This document shows positions 48,261 through 56,305 of a DNA stretch of 58,515 nt, piece by piece. Under the pieces are notes generated by a model, which was given only the letters and a program-made list of their open reading frames with translations, had not been told where the DNA came from and did not search any database. The stretch spans positions 282,498 through 341,012 of the forward strand of contig CP070653.1 in assembly GCA_020354665.1 (NCBI GenBank), read 5' to 3'. Made by a program: the position numbers and the translations under genes. Source of the DNA: Burkholderiales bacterium (lineage in GTDB: Bacteria; Pseudomonadota; Gammaproteobacteria; Burkholderiales; Burkholderiaceae_C). The number at the start of each line of letters is the position of its first letter. Position 1 is the stretch's first letter.

Positions 48261-49691
48261 ATGGAAAGCGACCTGAGGAAGAAGCGGCTCTGGGCCTACG
48301 CGATCGTGGCCTTCCTGGCGATGGTCAGCATCGGCACCTATTCGTACAACGAGTACTACATCTACCTGTCGGTGTACCTGTGGTTCGGGTTCATCTACGG
48401 CATGTGCCTGCAGTACGGGCGCTTCTGCTTCTCGTCGGCGTTCCGCGACCTGTTCGCGGTGGGCGTGCCGCGCATGGTTGTCGGCGTCATGGTGGCCACC
48501 GTGCTGTTCGCGCTGGTCAGTGCCTTCGTCACCGCGACGGGTTTGAGCACGTTTCACTCTGCACCGACGGGCGCCCACGCCGCCGTGGCCGGGCTGATCT
48601 TCGGCGTCGGCATGGTGTTCGCGGGCGGCTGCGCATCGGGCTCGCTGTACAAGGCGGGAGAGGGCAACGGCGTGGCTCTGGTCGTGATCCTGTCGATCAG
48701 CGTGACCCAGGCGTGGTTCGCCGACGTGGCAGGCTGGACCAACAAGCTGGTTCCGCAGTCGTGGCACGAGTCGGCCATTTCCAAAGGTCTGCCCGACGTG
48801 ATCAGTGCCGGCGACGGCTGGTCGGACCAATACCTGGCCGGCCATGTCTGGGACCAGCCGGTGGTGACCTTCGCGTCGATGATGGGCATGAGCGACAAGA
48901 GCATGGCCGGCGCCTTCATCGGCAACGTGCTCGTCGGCGTGATCGTCCCGGCCGCGGTGCTGTTGATGGTGGTCTACGCGATCTGGTCGCGGCGGGCGTT
49001 CATGAAGAAGCGTGCCAAGGAAACTGGGAGCACCACCTCATGGCGCGACGACCTGGCCGGTTACTGGGCCATGATCGTGGCCTCCAAGCGCACCGCGATC
49101 GCCGGCCTGATCCTGGGCATCTTCTGCGGCCTGCAAATGCTGGTCACCCAGGGTCTGCGGGTGAAGTTCGGCGTGCAGAACGCGGGCACGCTGCTCGAGC
49201 GCATGGGGTTCGATTACGGTCTCTCGGTCAACGGCACGGTGTTCGACCCGGGCTACTGGTACGTCACGACCCAGGAAGCCCAGTGGGTCGGCTGGGTGTT
49301 CAGCAAGATGGGCGCCCAGAACATGGACAACATCTACTTCGGCTTCGTCAACGGCATTCCCAACCCGGCGATCAACCCGGCGGACTGGATGTCGCTCGCG
49401 CTGATCGGTGGCGCGGCGGTGATGGCGCTGCTGCACAACGAGTTCAAGTTCAAGAGGCCGACGCTGGAGCTGACCATGTGGGCGATCATCGGCGGCGCGC
49501 TGATGGGCATTGGGTCGCGGCTCGGGCTCGGCTGCAACGTCGGCGCGTTCTTCGTGCGCGTGTCGCAGGGCGACACCTCCGGCTGGCTGTTTGGCTTGGG
49601 CATGATCGGTGGCGCCTACATCGGCGTGAAGTTCTTCAACTGGTGGACCGAGCGGCGCATGGCGAAGGAATTTGCAGCTTGTGAGCTTTGA
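48261..49691 (+). CDS. YeeE/YedE family sulfur-compound transporter
   Basis: The protein has 476 residues with about ten membrane helices. Family motifs carry cysteines that line the path in thiosulfate importers: GRFCFSSAFRD (Cys56), FAGGCASGSLYKAGEGNG (Cys124) and SRLGLGCNVGAFF (Cys425). GMIGGAYIGVKFFNWW closes it. The ATG at 48261 is preferred over an upstream frame because MESDLRKKRLWAYAIVAFLA starts with a normal first helix. It sits 38 bases before a TusA-like gene, the usual partner in YeeE-YeeD/TsuA-TsuB pairs. Thiosulfate or another sulfane-sulfur anion is the likely cargo. Confidence 0.88.
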   Translation: MESDLRKKRLWAYAIVAFLAMVSIGTYSYNEYYIYLSVYLWFGFIYGMCLQYGRFCFSSAFRDLFAVGVPRMVVGVMVATVLFALVSAFVTATGLSTFHSAPTGAHAAVAGLIFGVGMVFAGGCASGSLYKAGEGNGVALVVILSISVTQAWFADVAGWTNKLVPQSWHESAISKGLPDVISAGDGWSDQYLAGHVWDQPVVTFASMMGMSDKSMAGAFIGNVLVGVIVPAAVLLMVVYAIWSRRAFMKKRAKETGSTTSWRDDLAGYWAMIVASKRTAIAGLILGIFCGLQMLVTQGLRVKFGVQNAGTLLERMGFDYGLSVNGTVFDPGYWYVTTQEAQWVGWVFSKMGAQNMDNIYFGFVNGIPNPAINPADWMSLALIGGAAVMALLHNEFKFKRPTLELTMWAIIGGALMGIGSRLGLGCNVGAFFVRVSQGDTSGWLFGLGMIGGAYIGVKFFNWWTERRMAKEFAACEL

Positions 49692-49729
49692 CGGTCCAAC
49701 TTCAACCACGCTTTGCGAAGGAGACGGCA

Positions 49730-49975
49730 ATGAAGTTCGAGAAGCAGGCCGACGGTGTCTACGTGCTGGACGTGAAAGGCTACGTGTGCCCGCACCCGCA
49801 GATCTACACCAAGAAGGCGCTGTCCAAGATCGCGTCGGGTGAGCACCTGCACGTCGTCTTCGACAACCCGTCCTCGGGCGAGTCGATTGCGACGATGTGC
49901 GAAAACACCGGCGACGAGATCGTTGCGCGCTCCGAGCAGAGCGGCAACTTCGTTTGGGATATCCAGAAGGCCTGA
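49730..49975 (+). CDS. TusA-like sulfur-carrier protein (YeeD type)
   Basis: The protein has 81 residues, ATG 49730 after AAGGAGA. The signature LDVKGYVCPHPQIYTKKALSKI has the active Cys20 in the CPxP motif; a second Cys57 is present. The fold is the two-layer TusA/SirA type. It should take sulfur delivered by the adjacent YeeE-type transporter as a Cys persulfide and pass it to DsrE-type proteins or biosynthetic enzymes. Confidence 0.88.
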   Translation: MKFEKQADGVYVLDVKGYVCPHPQIYTKKALSKIASGEHLHVVFDNPSSGESIATMCENTGDEIVARSEQSGNFVWDIQKA

Positions 49976-50018
49976 GCCTGCCCGCAGGGCAGATGCAGAT
50001 CAGAGTGAGGTGAGTGCT

Positions 50019-50207
50019 ATGAACAGCGGACTACCGATCGTCATCCTGGTCGTGGCGATCTTCATGGGCTTCATGATGGGCTACAGCCTGCCGCCGATGC
50101 TCGAGACGGGCATGATCGGCGGGGCCCCGGACGAGGCCGCCGGGCTGAAGTCCGGCGTCGATAAGGACATGGAGAAGTACTACAAGGACCTCCTCAAGGA
50201 GGAGTAA
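50019..50207 (+). CDS. Mini membrane protein A (paralogue of 50247-50459)
   Basis: The protein has 62 residues. One N-terminal helix LPIVILVVAIFMGFMMGYSLP is followed by a Gly/Pro-rich link (PPMLETGMIGGAPDEAAGLKSG) and a charged tail DKDMEKYYKDLLKEE. The layout and the DKD-x-x-x-x-YKDL tail are shared with the next gene. AGTGAGGTGAG precedes the ATG. It follows the TusA-like gene by 43 bases, so a role with the sulfur transporter or the next flavoprotein is likely. Family unknown to me. Confidence 0.65.
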   Translation: MNSGLPIVILVVAIFMGFMMGYSLPPMLETGMIGGAPDEAAGLKSGVDKDMEKYYKDLLKEE

Positions 50208-50246
50208 GCCGATGGCACCGGACGCTGTTCCTGATGCCGAAAGGGG

Positions 50247-50459
50247 ATGACAGTGAAAAACGCGATCTTCGGGCTGATCATTGCGGTCGCTTTCCTTCTG
50301 GCATTTCTCCTCGGCTACAACATCTCGGCCAAGACCGGCGTCGAACCGGGCTTCTTCCAGGCGCCGGGTGCTGCCGGCTACGGCGCAGGGACGGAGGGCA
50401 AGGCACCGGCGGGCATGGACAAGGATCTGATGCAGCACTACAAGGATCTTCAGAAGTAG
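50247..50459 (+). CDS. Mini membrane protein B (paralogue of 50019-50207)
   Basis: The protein has 70 residues. The helix NAIFGLIIAVAFLLAFLLGYNIS comes first, then TGVEPGFFQAPGAAGYGAGTEGKAPAG, then the tail MDKDLMQHYKDLQK. The helix-GY-link-DKD....YKDL design matches protein A. The two genes are 39 bases apart and probably arose by duplication, yet their sequences have drifted except at these points. This suggests the tail is the functional contact. Confidence 0.65.
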   Translation: MTVKNAIFGLIIAVAFLLAFLLGYNISAKTGVEPGFFQAPGAAGYGAGTEGKAPAGMDKDLMQHYKDLQK

Positions 50460-50497
50460 AGGGTGCGGCGCAATCCGGCCAACCGGCGCAGACCAGC

Positions 50498-51982
50498 ATG
50501 AGCATGGCGCCGAACGATGCGGTCGTCGTCCTTGGCGCGGGTCTCGCCGGGCTCGCCGCGGGCGACGAATTGACGCGCGCCGGCCGCTCGGTGACCGTGC
50601 TGGAAGCCGGCGAGGCAGTCGGCGGCCTGTCGCGCACCGTCGGCCGCGACGGCTTCCGCTATGACCTCGGTGGCCACCGCTTCCTCACCGACGATGCCGA
50701 GCTCGAGGCGTTGGTCCGACAGATCCTCGGGCCGGACTGCCTGGCGGTCCCGCGCTCCAGCAAGATCCTGATGGGCGGGCGCTACTTCGACTACCCGCTC
50801 AGGCCGCTCAATGCCTTCTTTGGTTTCGGGCCTGTCACGTCCGCGCGCATCCTGTTCGACTACGCGCGCGAGCGGTTATGGCCCATCGCCCGGCCACCGG
50901 TGAACCTTGAGGATTGGGTCGTCCGGCAATTCGGGCGCGCGATGTTCGACATCTACTTCCGCGACTACAGCGAGAAGGTATGGGGCCTGGACTGCCGGCG
51001 CATCGACATGACCTGGGTAGCCCAGCGCATCCAGGGTCTTTCGCTCGGGGAAGCGATCGCCCGCGCGCTACCGATTCGTTTGCCGGGTCGGCGTGAAGTC
51101 GACGCGCAGCGCCAAGGCAGCTTGCGTGGAGGAACACGATCCGGTGCGCAGCGCGCGCGGGAGCTTCAGGGCGACCTGCCGACATTGACTTCGCGCTTCC
51201 TCTACCCGCGTCTGGGCATCGGGCAGATCGCCGAGGGGCTCGCCGCGCGAATCCGCGAGCGCAACGCCATCCGAACGGACAGCCGGGTCCACAAGGTGCA
51301 TCACGCCCACGGACGGGTCGAGGCCGTCGAGGTGCTGGAACGAGGCGAGCGCCACCTGTTGCGCGGCACCCAGTTCGTCTCGACGATTCCGCTGCCCGCG
51401 CTGGTTGCGGCACTGAGCCCTCGTCCGCCGGCGGCAGTTCTTGCGGCCGCTTCGCGGCTGGGCAGCCGCGACCTGCTGACGGTGGCGGTGATGCTGCGCG
51501 GCCCGCGCGTGACGCAGCACACCTGGATCTACCTGCCGGACAAGTCGGTGCCCTTCGGACGCATCCACGAGCCGACCAATTGGAGCCCGGACATGGCGCC
51601 GCCGGGGCACACCCTGCTGGTCATCGAATATTTCTGCTTCCGGGGTGACGCGCTCTGGAGCCGGGGCGACGCCGACATCGCGCAGGAGACGCTTGAGCAT
51701 CTGGCGCGGCTCGACATCGTCGATCCGGGCCGCGCGGTCGGCCATGAGGTGCAGCGAATTGCGAACGCGTATCCGCTGTTCGAAGTCGGCTATGACGAGC
51801 ACTGCCGCACCATCAACGACTACCTTTGCGGCTTCGCGAACCTGCACACCGCGGGCCGCAACGGCATGTTCCGCTACTTCAACATGGACCGTGCAATGCT
51901 GGCGGGCCGCGACGCGGCACGCGCGATCCTCGCACGGCAGGCCAAAGAGGAGGCGCTGCCCGCGGTGCAGCTGACGGCATGA
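50498..51982 (+). CDS. FAD-dependent amine oxidase/UGM-like protein
   Basis: The protein has 494 residues. The dinucleotide fold is VVVLGAGLAGLAAGDELTRAGRSVTVLEAGEAVGGLSRTVGRDGFRYDLGGHRF (GxGxxG, Glu, GG...GGHRF). YFRDYSEKVWGLDCRRIDMTW and GMFRYFNMDRAMLAGRDAARAIL near the end are of the protoporphyrinogen-oxidase/UDP-galactopyranose-mutase superfamily used in glycan operons. Such proteins either isomerise a nucleotide sugar or oxidise/desaturate a lipid. No haem genes are near, so a glycan or lipid role is more likely. Start ATG 50498 or 50504. Its stop overlaps the next start (ATGA). Confidence 0.75.
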   Translation: MSMAPNDAVVVLGAGLAGLAAGDELTRAGRSVTVLEAGEAVGGLSRTVGRDGFRYDLGGHRFLTDDAELEALVRQILGPDCLAVPRSSKILMGGRYFDYPLRPLNAFFGFGPVTSARILFDYARERLWPIARPPVNLEDWVVRQFGRAMFDIYFRDYSEKVWGLDCRRIDMTWVAQRIQGLSLGEAIARALPIRLPGRREVDAQRQGSLRGGTRSGAQRARELQGDLPTLTSRFLYPRLGIGQIAEGLAARIRERNAIRTDSRVHKVHHAHGRVEAVEVLERGERHLLRGTQFVSTIPLPALVAALSPRPPAAVLAAASRLGSRDLLTVAVMLRGPRVTQHTWIYLPDKSVPFGRIHEPTNWSPDMAPPGHTLLVIEYFCFRGDALWSRGDADIAQETLEHLARLDIVDPGRAVGHEVQRIANAYPLFEVGYDEHCRTINDYLCGFANLHTAGRNGMFRYFNMDRAMLAGRDAARAILARQAKEEALPAVQLTA

Positions 51983-53442
51983 GGTGCGCGCTCGTCATCC
52001 CCGCCTGGCGGCCCGAGGAGCTGTTTCCGGCCAAGACGGCCAGCGCCCAGGTGAACTACTGGCAGCCGCTGGGCACGCTCTACGTCGCAGCTTGTCTTCG
52101 CGAGGGCGGCCATGAGGTCCGCTTCTACAACGGCGCGTTCATGGGGCACGATGAGATCCTGCGCGAGGTCCATGCCTGGCGTCCTGATCTCGCCGGCCTC
52201 TACGCCACCACCTTCGGCTGGCCCAAGGCGCTGCGCACGGCGCGTGACCTCAAGGCGAACGATCGCGGGCTGTTCGTCTGCGTCGGCGGGCCCTACCCGA
52301 TTGCCCGGCCGCGCGATTGCCTGCTGGACGCGAACGGCGACGTTGACGCCGTGGTGACCGGCGAGGGCGAGCAAACCCTGGTCGAGCTGGCCGACCGGCT
52401 CGCGACAGGGCGGTCGCTCGACGGCGTGGCTGGCGTCGCGTCTTGGCGGGACAAGTGCATCGTCGTGAACCCGCCACGGCCGCTGATCGAGGATCTGGAC
52501 GCGTTGCCGCTCCCGGCGCGGGACCTGCTCGGCGACGCTGGCCGCTACCTGCCGCCGCCGGCGACCTACAAGCGCGCGCCGGTCGCGGTGATGATCACCT
52601 CGCGCGGCTGCAACCGCCGCTGCATCTTCTGCTCGCAGATCGACCGGGAACGCAGGGCCGGAAACCATGGCATCCGCTTTCGGAGCGTGGACAGCGTGGT
52701 GCGGGAGATCGAGCAGTGTCTTGCGCTCGGCTACCGCGAAATCAAGTTCCTCGACGACAGCCTGGCCGCCGATTACGAACGGCTGATGGCGCTGACGCAC
52801 GAGATCCGGACGCGTCGGCTCGACTTCACCTGGTTTGCTTCGGCCTGCGTGAACCAGGTCGATGAGCCGCTGCTGCGCGCGATGAAGGCCGCCGGTTGCT
52901 GGGCCGTCCTGCTGGGTGCCGAGAGCGGGGTGCAGAAGAACCTCAACACGCTGCGCAAGGGCATCACGCTGGAGCAGACGCGCGCGGCGGTGAAGGCAGC
53001 AAAGGCGGCGGGTCTCAGGGTGAGCACGCCGTTCGTGTTCGGCATTCCGGGCGAGACGTACGACGAGGCCCTGCAGACGATCGAGTTCGCGATCGAGCTC
53101 GATCCCGACCTGGCCAACTTCCATGCACTCACCGCTTTTCCCGGGACGCCGCTGCACGACAACCTGCAGCACTATGGGCGCGTCTCCGCCAGGCTGGACG
53201 AGCACACCTACCAGGGCGCGTCGTTCGAGCCCTACACGCTGACGCGCGCGCAGATCCAGGCGTTGCGACGGCTCGCCTTCCGCCGCTTCTACTCGAGGCC
53301 GTCGTTCCTTGCGCGACGCCTGTTGGGGCTGCGCACCTGGCACGACTGCAAGGCCGCGTTCTATGGGGCCAGGAGCCTGATCGGCATCTGGGGCACGAGA
53401 AATCCTTTCGAGCGCGGCGAAGCGGATCCGGCGTCAACCTAG
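51979..53442 (+). CDS. B12-binding-domain radical SAM protein
   Basis: The protein has 487 residues. The N-terminal part (1-190) is a cobalamin-binding-type domain (ALVIPAWRPEELFPAKTA, LGTLYVAACLREGGHEVRFYNG, GLFVCVGGPYPIARP, DAVVTGEGEQTLVELADRL) without the DxHxxG ligand. The radical SAM core begins ITSRGCNRRCIFC (C211, C215, C218) and has EIKFLDDSLAADYERL and GVLLGAESG-type ESG. A helical tail holds RRFYSRPSFLARRLLGLRTW. Relatives methylate unactivated carbons, for example in hopanoid or antibiotic pathways, and some act on P or S centres. It is translation-coupled to the flavoprotein gene. Confidence 0.87.
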   Translation: MRCALVIPAWRPEELFPAKTASAQVNYWQPLGTLYVAACLREGGHEVRFYNGAFMGHDEILREVHAWRPDLAGLYATTFGWPKALRTARDLKANDRGLFVCVGGPYPIARPRDCLLDANGDVDAVVTGEGEQTLVELADRLATGRSLDGVAGVASWRDKCIVVNPPRPLIEDLDALPLPARDLLGDAGRYLPPPATYKRAPVAVMITSRGCNRRCIFCSQIDRERRAGNHGIRFRSVDSVVREIEQCLALGYREIKFLDDSLAADYERLMALTHEIRTRRLDFTWFASACVNQVDEPLLRAMKAAGCWAVLLGAESGVQKNLNTLRKGITLEQTRAAVKAAKAAGLRVSTPFVFGIPGETYDEALQTIEFAIELDPDLANFHALTAFPGTPLHDNLQHYGRVSARLDEHTYQGASFEPYTLTRAQIQALRRLAFRRFYSRPSFLARRLLGLRTWHDCKAAFYGARSLIGIWGTRNPFERGEADPAST

Positions 53443-53451
53443 GAAATGACC

Positions 53452-53919
53452 ATGAGAAAGATACTTCTGGCAATCGACGACACGCAAGGTTCTCTGCATG
53501 CCGCAGATGTCCTGATCGATCTCTTTTCTGCCGCCAAGCCCGCGTCCGTTGTCCTGGTCTACGTGGAAAAGATGCTGGGCCGCTCGATCATCGGTGAGGC
53601 GTTGGAGAGCGAACCCGACATCCAAGAGATGCGGCAAGCGTTGAAGGGCACGCCGTATCAAGAAAGACTCGATCAGCGTGGAAAGGGGATCATCACCTTC
53701 TACGAGAAGAAGCTCGCCGATGCGGGGATATCGAACGTCGAGTCCGTCGTCCGCGAGGGCCACCCCGCGGAAGAGATCCTGGCGGTCGCCGAGCAGCAAG
53801 ACGCCGATCTGATCGTGGTCGGTTCCCGGGGTGGCCGGCAACACCGCTTCCTGCTCGGGAGCGTCAGCCGCGAGGTCACCAACAGTTCGCACAGGCCGGT
53901 TCTGATTGCCCGGCGATGA
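53452..53919 (+). CDS. Universal stress protein
   Basis: The protein has 155 residues. The ATG at 53452 has AGGAA 7 bases upstream; the ATG at 53446 lies too close to it. It has MRKILLAIDDTQGSLHAADVLIDLF, VVLVYVEKMLG, GHPAEEILAVAEQQDADLIVVGSRGGRQHRFLLGSVSREVTNSSHRPVLI. The GSRGG...GS loop is like the ATP-binding glycine motif of UspFG-type proteins. It ends one base from the convergent radical SAM gene and probably belongs to the flavoprotein-radical SAM transcript. Confidence 0.85.
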   Translation: MRKILLAIDDTQGSLHAADVLIDLFSAAKPASVVLVYVEKMLGRSIIGEALESEPDIQEMRQALKGTPYQERLDQRGKGIITFYEKKLADAGISNVESVVREGHPAEEILAVAEQQDADLIVVGSRGGRQHRFLLGSVSREVTNSSHRPVLIARR

Positions 53920-53920
53920 G

Positions 53921-55018
53921 TCAGCGGTGGAGCGCTGCCTTCGGCAATCGCAGCCATTCCCTCGCCAGCGCGGGATACAGGCGCGGGTTGAGCATGATGT
54001 TGGTCATGAAGTAACACTCGTGGCTGCAGTGGCAGGCCGCCGCGCGGATCGCCTCGCCGCCACGGCGCGCCGGGCTCGTCCGCAGCACGCTGTGAATGTC
54101 ATAGCCATGCTCGCGCACGTTGCCCCAGCTCTGGGTGAGCGTCTCGCACGGGTAGACCTCACCGGTCTCGCCGAGTACGAGGTTCGCACGCCCGGCGTAG
54201 CAGGGGATCTGGCGCCGGCCCGTCTGCACCGTACGCCTGATCAACTGTCGCTGCAGTACGTCCTGCGCCGCCTTCAGGCGCGCGCCCCGGAAGCGGTATC
54301 GGGCGCTGCTCTCGCGTTGCATGCGTTCGGCCAACCGCGCCGCCGTTGAGGCGTACTTGTCCAGGTCCACCGCCTTGTAGTCGGGTTGCCTCAAGTCGCC
54401 GCGGACCAGTGAGACGGTGTGCGTGCCCACGCCGGGAAGGCTGGCGACGAAGTCGATGATGGACTCCATCGCATCTTGGTTGGCCGCGCAGAACACGGTG
54501 TTCACGCCGAGTTCCAGGTTGGGGTACCGCTCCAGCAGCGGGGCAAGGCGGGCGTGCGTTTGCAGCGTGCGCTCGAAGCTCTGCGGCGTGTTGCGCAGGC
54601 GGTCGTGCGCTTCGCCCACGCCGTCGATCGACAGCTTGACCGCGACCACGCTCTCGGGGCACTGCGCCACGATGCGTTCTGTGCTTTCGGCGATGAGATC
54701 CGGCAGCGAACCGTTGGTGGGCAGCAGAATGATCGCGGGCCGATTGACCTCGTAGAACGTCTGGCAGACCTCCGGCAAGTCCCGGCGCAGGAAGATTTCG
54801 CCGCCCGACAGGGCCAGCCAGAGCAGGCTGCCCAGCGAGCGGGCGACGCGCCGGAGTTCCTCGACGCTCAGCTCATCACCGCACGACGCCGCAGCCTCGC
54901 TCTGCAGATAGAAGCAGTAGGGGCAGCGCGCGTTGCAGCGGCGCGTGACGAAATACGTCAGCTGGATCGGCCGGTGCTTCCAGATCAGCGAAGGCAGGTG
55001 TCGCAGCGGCGAATGCAT
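53921..55018 (-). CDS. Radical SAM protein with SPASM-like C-terminus
   Basis: The protein has 365 residues. The cluster motif is FVTRRCNARCPYCFYLQSE (C28, C32, C35), with LALSGGEIFLRRDL and VKLSIDGVGEAHDRLR typical of the core. Cysteines 273, 291, 329, 331 and 335 in CYAGRANLVLGETGEVYPCETL and CHCSHECYF are like an auxiliary-cluster (SPASM/twitch) region. Such enzymes modify peptides or small molecules or tailor lipids. No short precursor peptide gene was found next to it. Start overlaps the stop of the GT2 gene upstream (ATGA), so the two are one transcript. Confidence 0.85.
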   Translation of the reverse strand: MHSPLRHLPSLIWKHRPIQLTYFVTRRCNARCPYCFYLQSEAAASCGDELSVEELRRVARSLGSLLWLALSGGEIFLRRDLPEVCQTFYEVNRPAIILLPTNGSLPDLIAESTERIVAQCPESVVAVKLSIDGVGEAHDRLRNTPQSFERTLQTHARLAPLLERYPNLELGVNTVFCAANQDAMESIIDFVASLPGVGTHTVSLVRGDLRQPDYKAVDLDKYASTAARLAERMQRESSARYRFRGARLKAAQDVLQRQLIRRTVQTGRRQIPCYAGRANLVLGETGEVYPCETLTQSWGNVREHGYDIHSVLRTSPARRGGEAIRAAACHCSHECYFMTNIMLNPRLYPALAREWLRLPKAALHR

Positions 55019-56004
55019 CAGGGCCCCGCACTGCGACGAAGATGAGCCGCCAGCCCGGCGACGGTGCCGGCTCCGACGGGCAGCGGGTAGACGGCGACGT
55101 AGTACAGCGCCGCGCCGAGCGCGAAGCGTGTGCCGCCCGCTTCGCGGAAGGTCCTCAGCAGACCTCGGCTGATGAACAGATTTGCGGCGGCCAACGCTGC
55201 CGCGCCGTAGAGCGCGGCGCCGTATCCCAGCGACGCCACCGCGAGCCCAAGCGCGCCCAGGAAAAACGCCGCGACGTTGAACTTCAGCTCAATCGACGCG
55301 GTACCCGAATCGGCAAGCAGATCGCGGTTGCCGAGCGAGTAACGCACCCAATACCGGGACTTGCGCAGCGCGTTGGCCAGCGAGCGGCGCAGCGAATAGT
55401 CGAAGATGTGCCGCACCTGGATGGCCGGGTCCATGACCAGCCGCACCCCCTGCCGGCGCAGTCGGTGGCTGAATTCGACGTCTTCTAGGATCGGCAGGCC
55501 GCCGCTGGCGAACCCGCCGCTGGCGCGGAAGGTCTCTGCGGAGATCGCCAGCGCATGGGTGGCGATGTAATCGGGGGCTGCAGGGCGCTTGAGTTCCGAG
55601 TAGCGGATGAACGCCGACTGGAACCGGCTGAAGAAGCGCCTGTCGTACGGCTCCAGGGTGTAGCTGCCGCCCACCGCCGCATCGGGTCCCGCGTCGGTCA
55701 GCGCCTGCCGTACCCGCCGCAGGGTGTCGGGCTCCAGCACGCAGTCGGCGTCGGTGAAAAACAGCATCTCGCCGCGCGCCACGGCCGCCCCGGCATTGCG
55801 CGCCGCGGCGGCGCCGGCGTGGCGATCCAGCCGGACGAGGCGGCACGGGAAGTGGCCGATGAGGGTCACCGACGCGTCCCTCGACGCATCGTCTACCACG
55901 ATGACCTCGACCTCGCCATCGAGCACGCAGGCCGCCGCCAGGCAGCGTTCTAAGGTGGTGGCGCCGTCGCGATTCGGGATGATCACGGAGAGCTCGACGG
56001 GCAT
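55018..56004 (-). CDS. Family 2 glycosyltransferase
   Basis: The protein has 328 residues. The GT-A fold is MPVELSVIIPNRDGATTLERCLAAA, VEVIVVDDASRDASV, the HAGAAAARNAGAAVARGEMLFFTDADCVLEPD block with DAD for metal and sugar nucleotide, and GGFASGGLPILEDVEFSHRLRRQGVRLV (ED motif). Two hydrophobic helices in the last 90 residues would hold it at the membrane. It transfers a sugar from a nucleotide donor to an unknown acceptor. It is the first gene of the minus-strand pair and is divergent from the rhodanese gene. Confidence 0.88.
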   Translation of the reverse strand: MPVELSVIIPNRDGATTLERCLAAACVLDGEVEVIVVDDASRDASVTLIGHFPCRLVRLDRHAGAAAARNAGAAVARGEMLFFTDADCVLEPDTLRRVRQALTDAGPDAAVGGSYTLEPYDRRFFSRFQSAFIRYSELKRPAAPDYIATHALAISAETFRASGGFASGGLPILEDVEFSHRLRRQGVRLVMDPAIQVRHIFDYSLRRSLANALRKSRYWVRYSLGNRDLLADSGTASIELKFNVAAFFLGALGLAVASLGYGAALYGAAALAAANLFISRGLLRTFREAGGTRFALGAALYYVAVYPLPVGAGTVAGLAAHLRRSAGP

Positions 56005-56305
56005 GTCTTGGTGTCCGATCCGGGGATGCCCCAGCGAGGCCCCTGGCAGGGCCGTTTACGGCGTTCGCGGCAAGCATTGTCGAGCAGCAAGGCCGAAACA
56101 CGAAGCGCCGAGCCCCGGCTCGAGGCGATGCGACGAATTGATGGATTTGCATCATTCCGCGCCCCTGTGCCGCCGCCTAGAGTGCGACCGCATACCCATT
56201 GGTGGGCGCCTGGGGATGGGATCGGAACGCCTGCCGGCGCAACAGTCCGGCATCGCCAATGAACTCCGCGGCGCCCGTACTTTCCCGCGAATAAAGGAGA
56301 TCGCG
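56005..56305. other. Divergent intergenic region, GT2 / rhodanese
   Basis: 301 bases with two outward promoters. The notable element is the imperfect palindrome at 56135-56158, similar to the one at 45319. No gene was supported. A weak TAGAGT (-10-like, 56178-56183) lies about 20 bases downstream of the palindrome facing the rhodanese gene. Confidence 0.45.
56135..56158. promoter_or_regulatory. Palindromic operator candidate 2
   Basis: GAATTGATGG, spacer ATTT, GCATCATTCC. The right arm is identical to that of the 45319 palindrome over ten bases; the left arm keeps GATG and the A/T pattern. Spacer length is the same (four). Both sites precede sulfur genes. It lies 148 bases before the rhodanese start. 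Confidence 0.5.
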
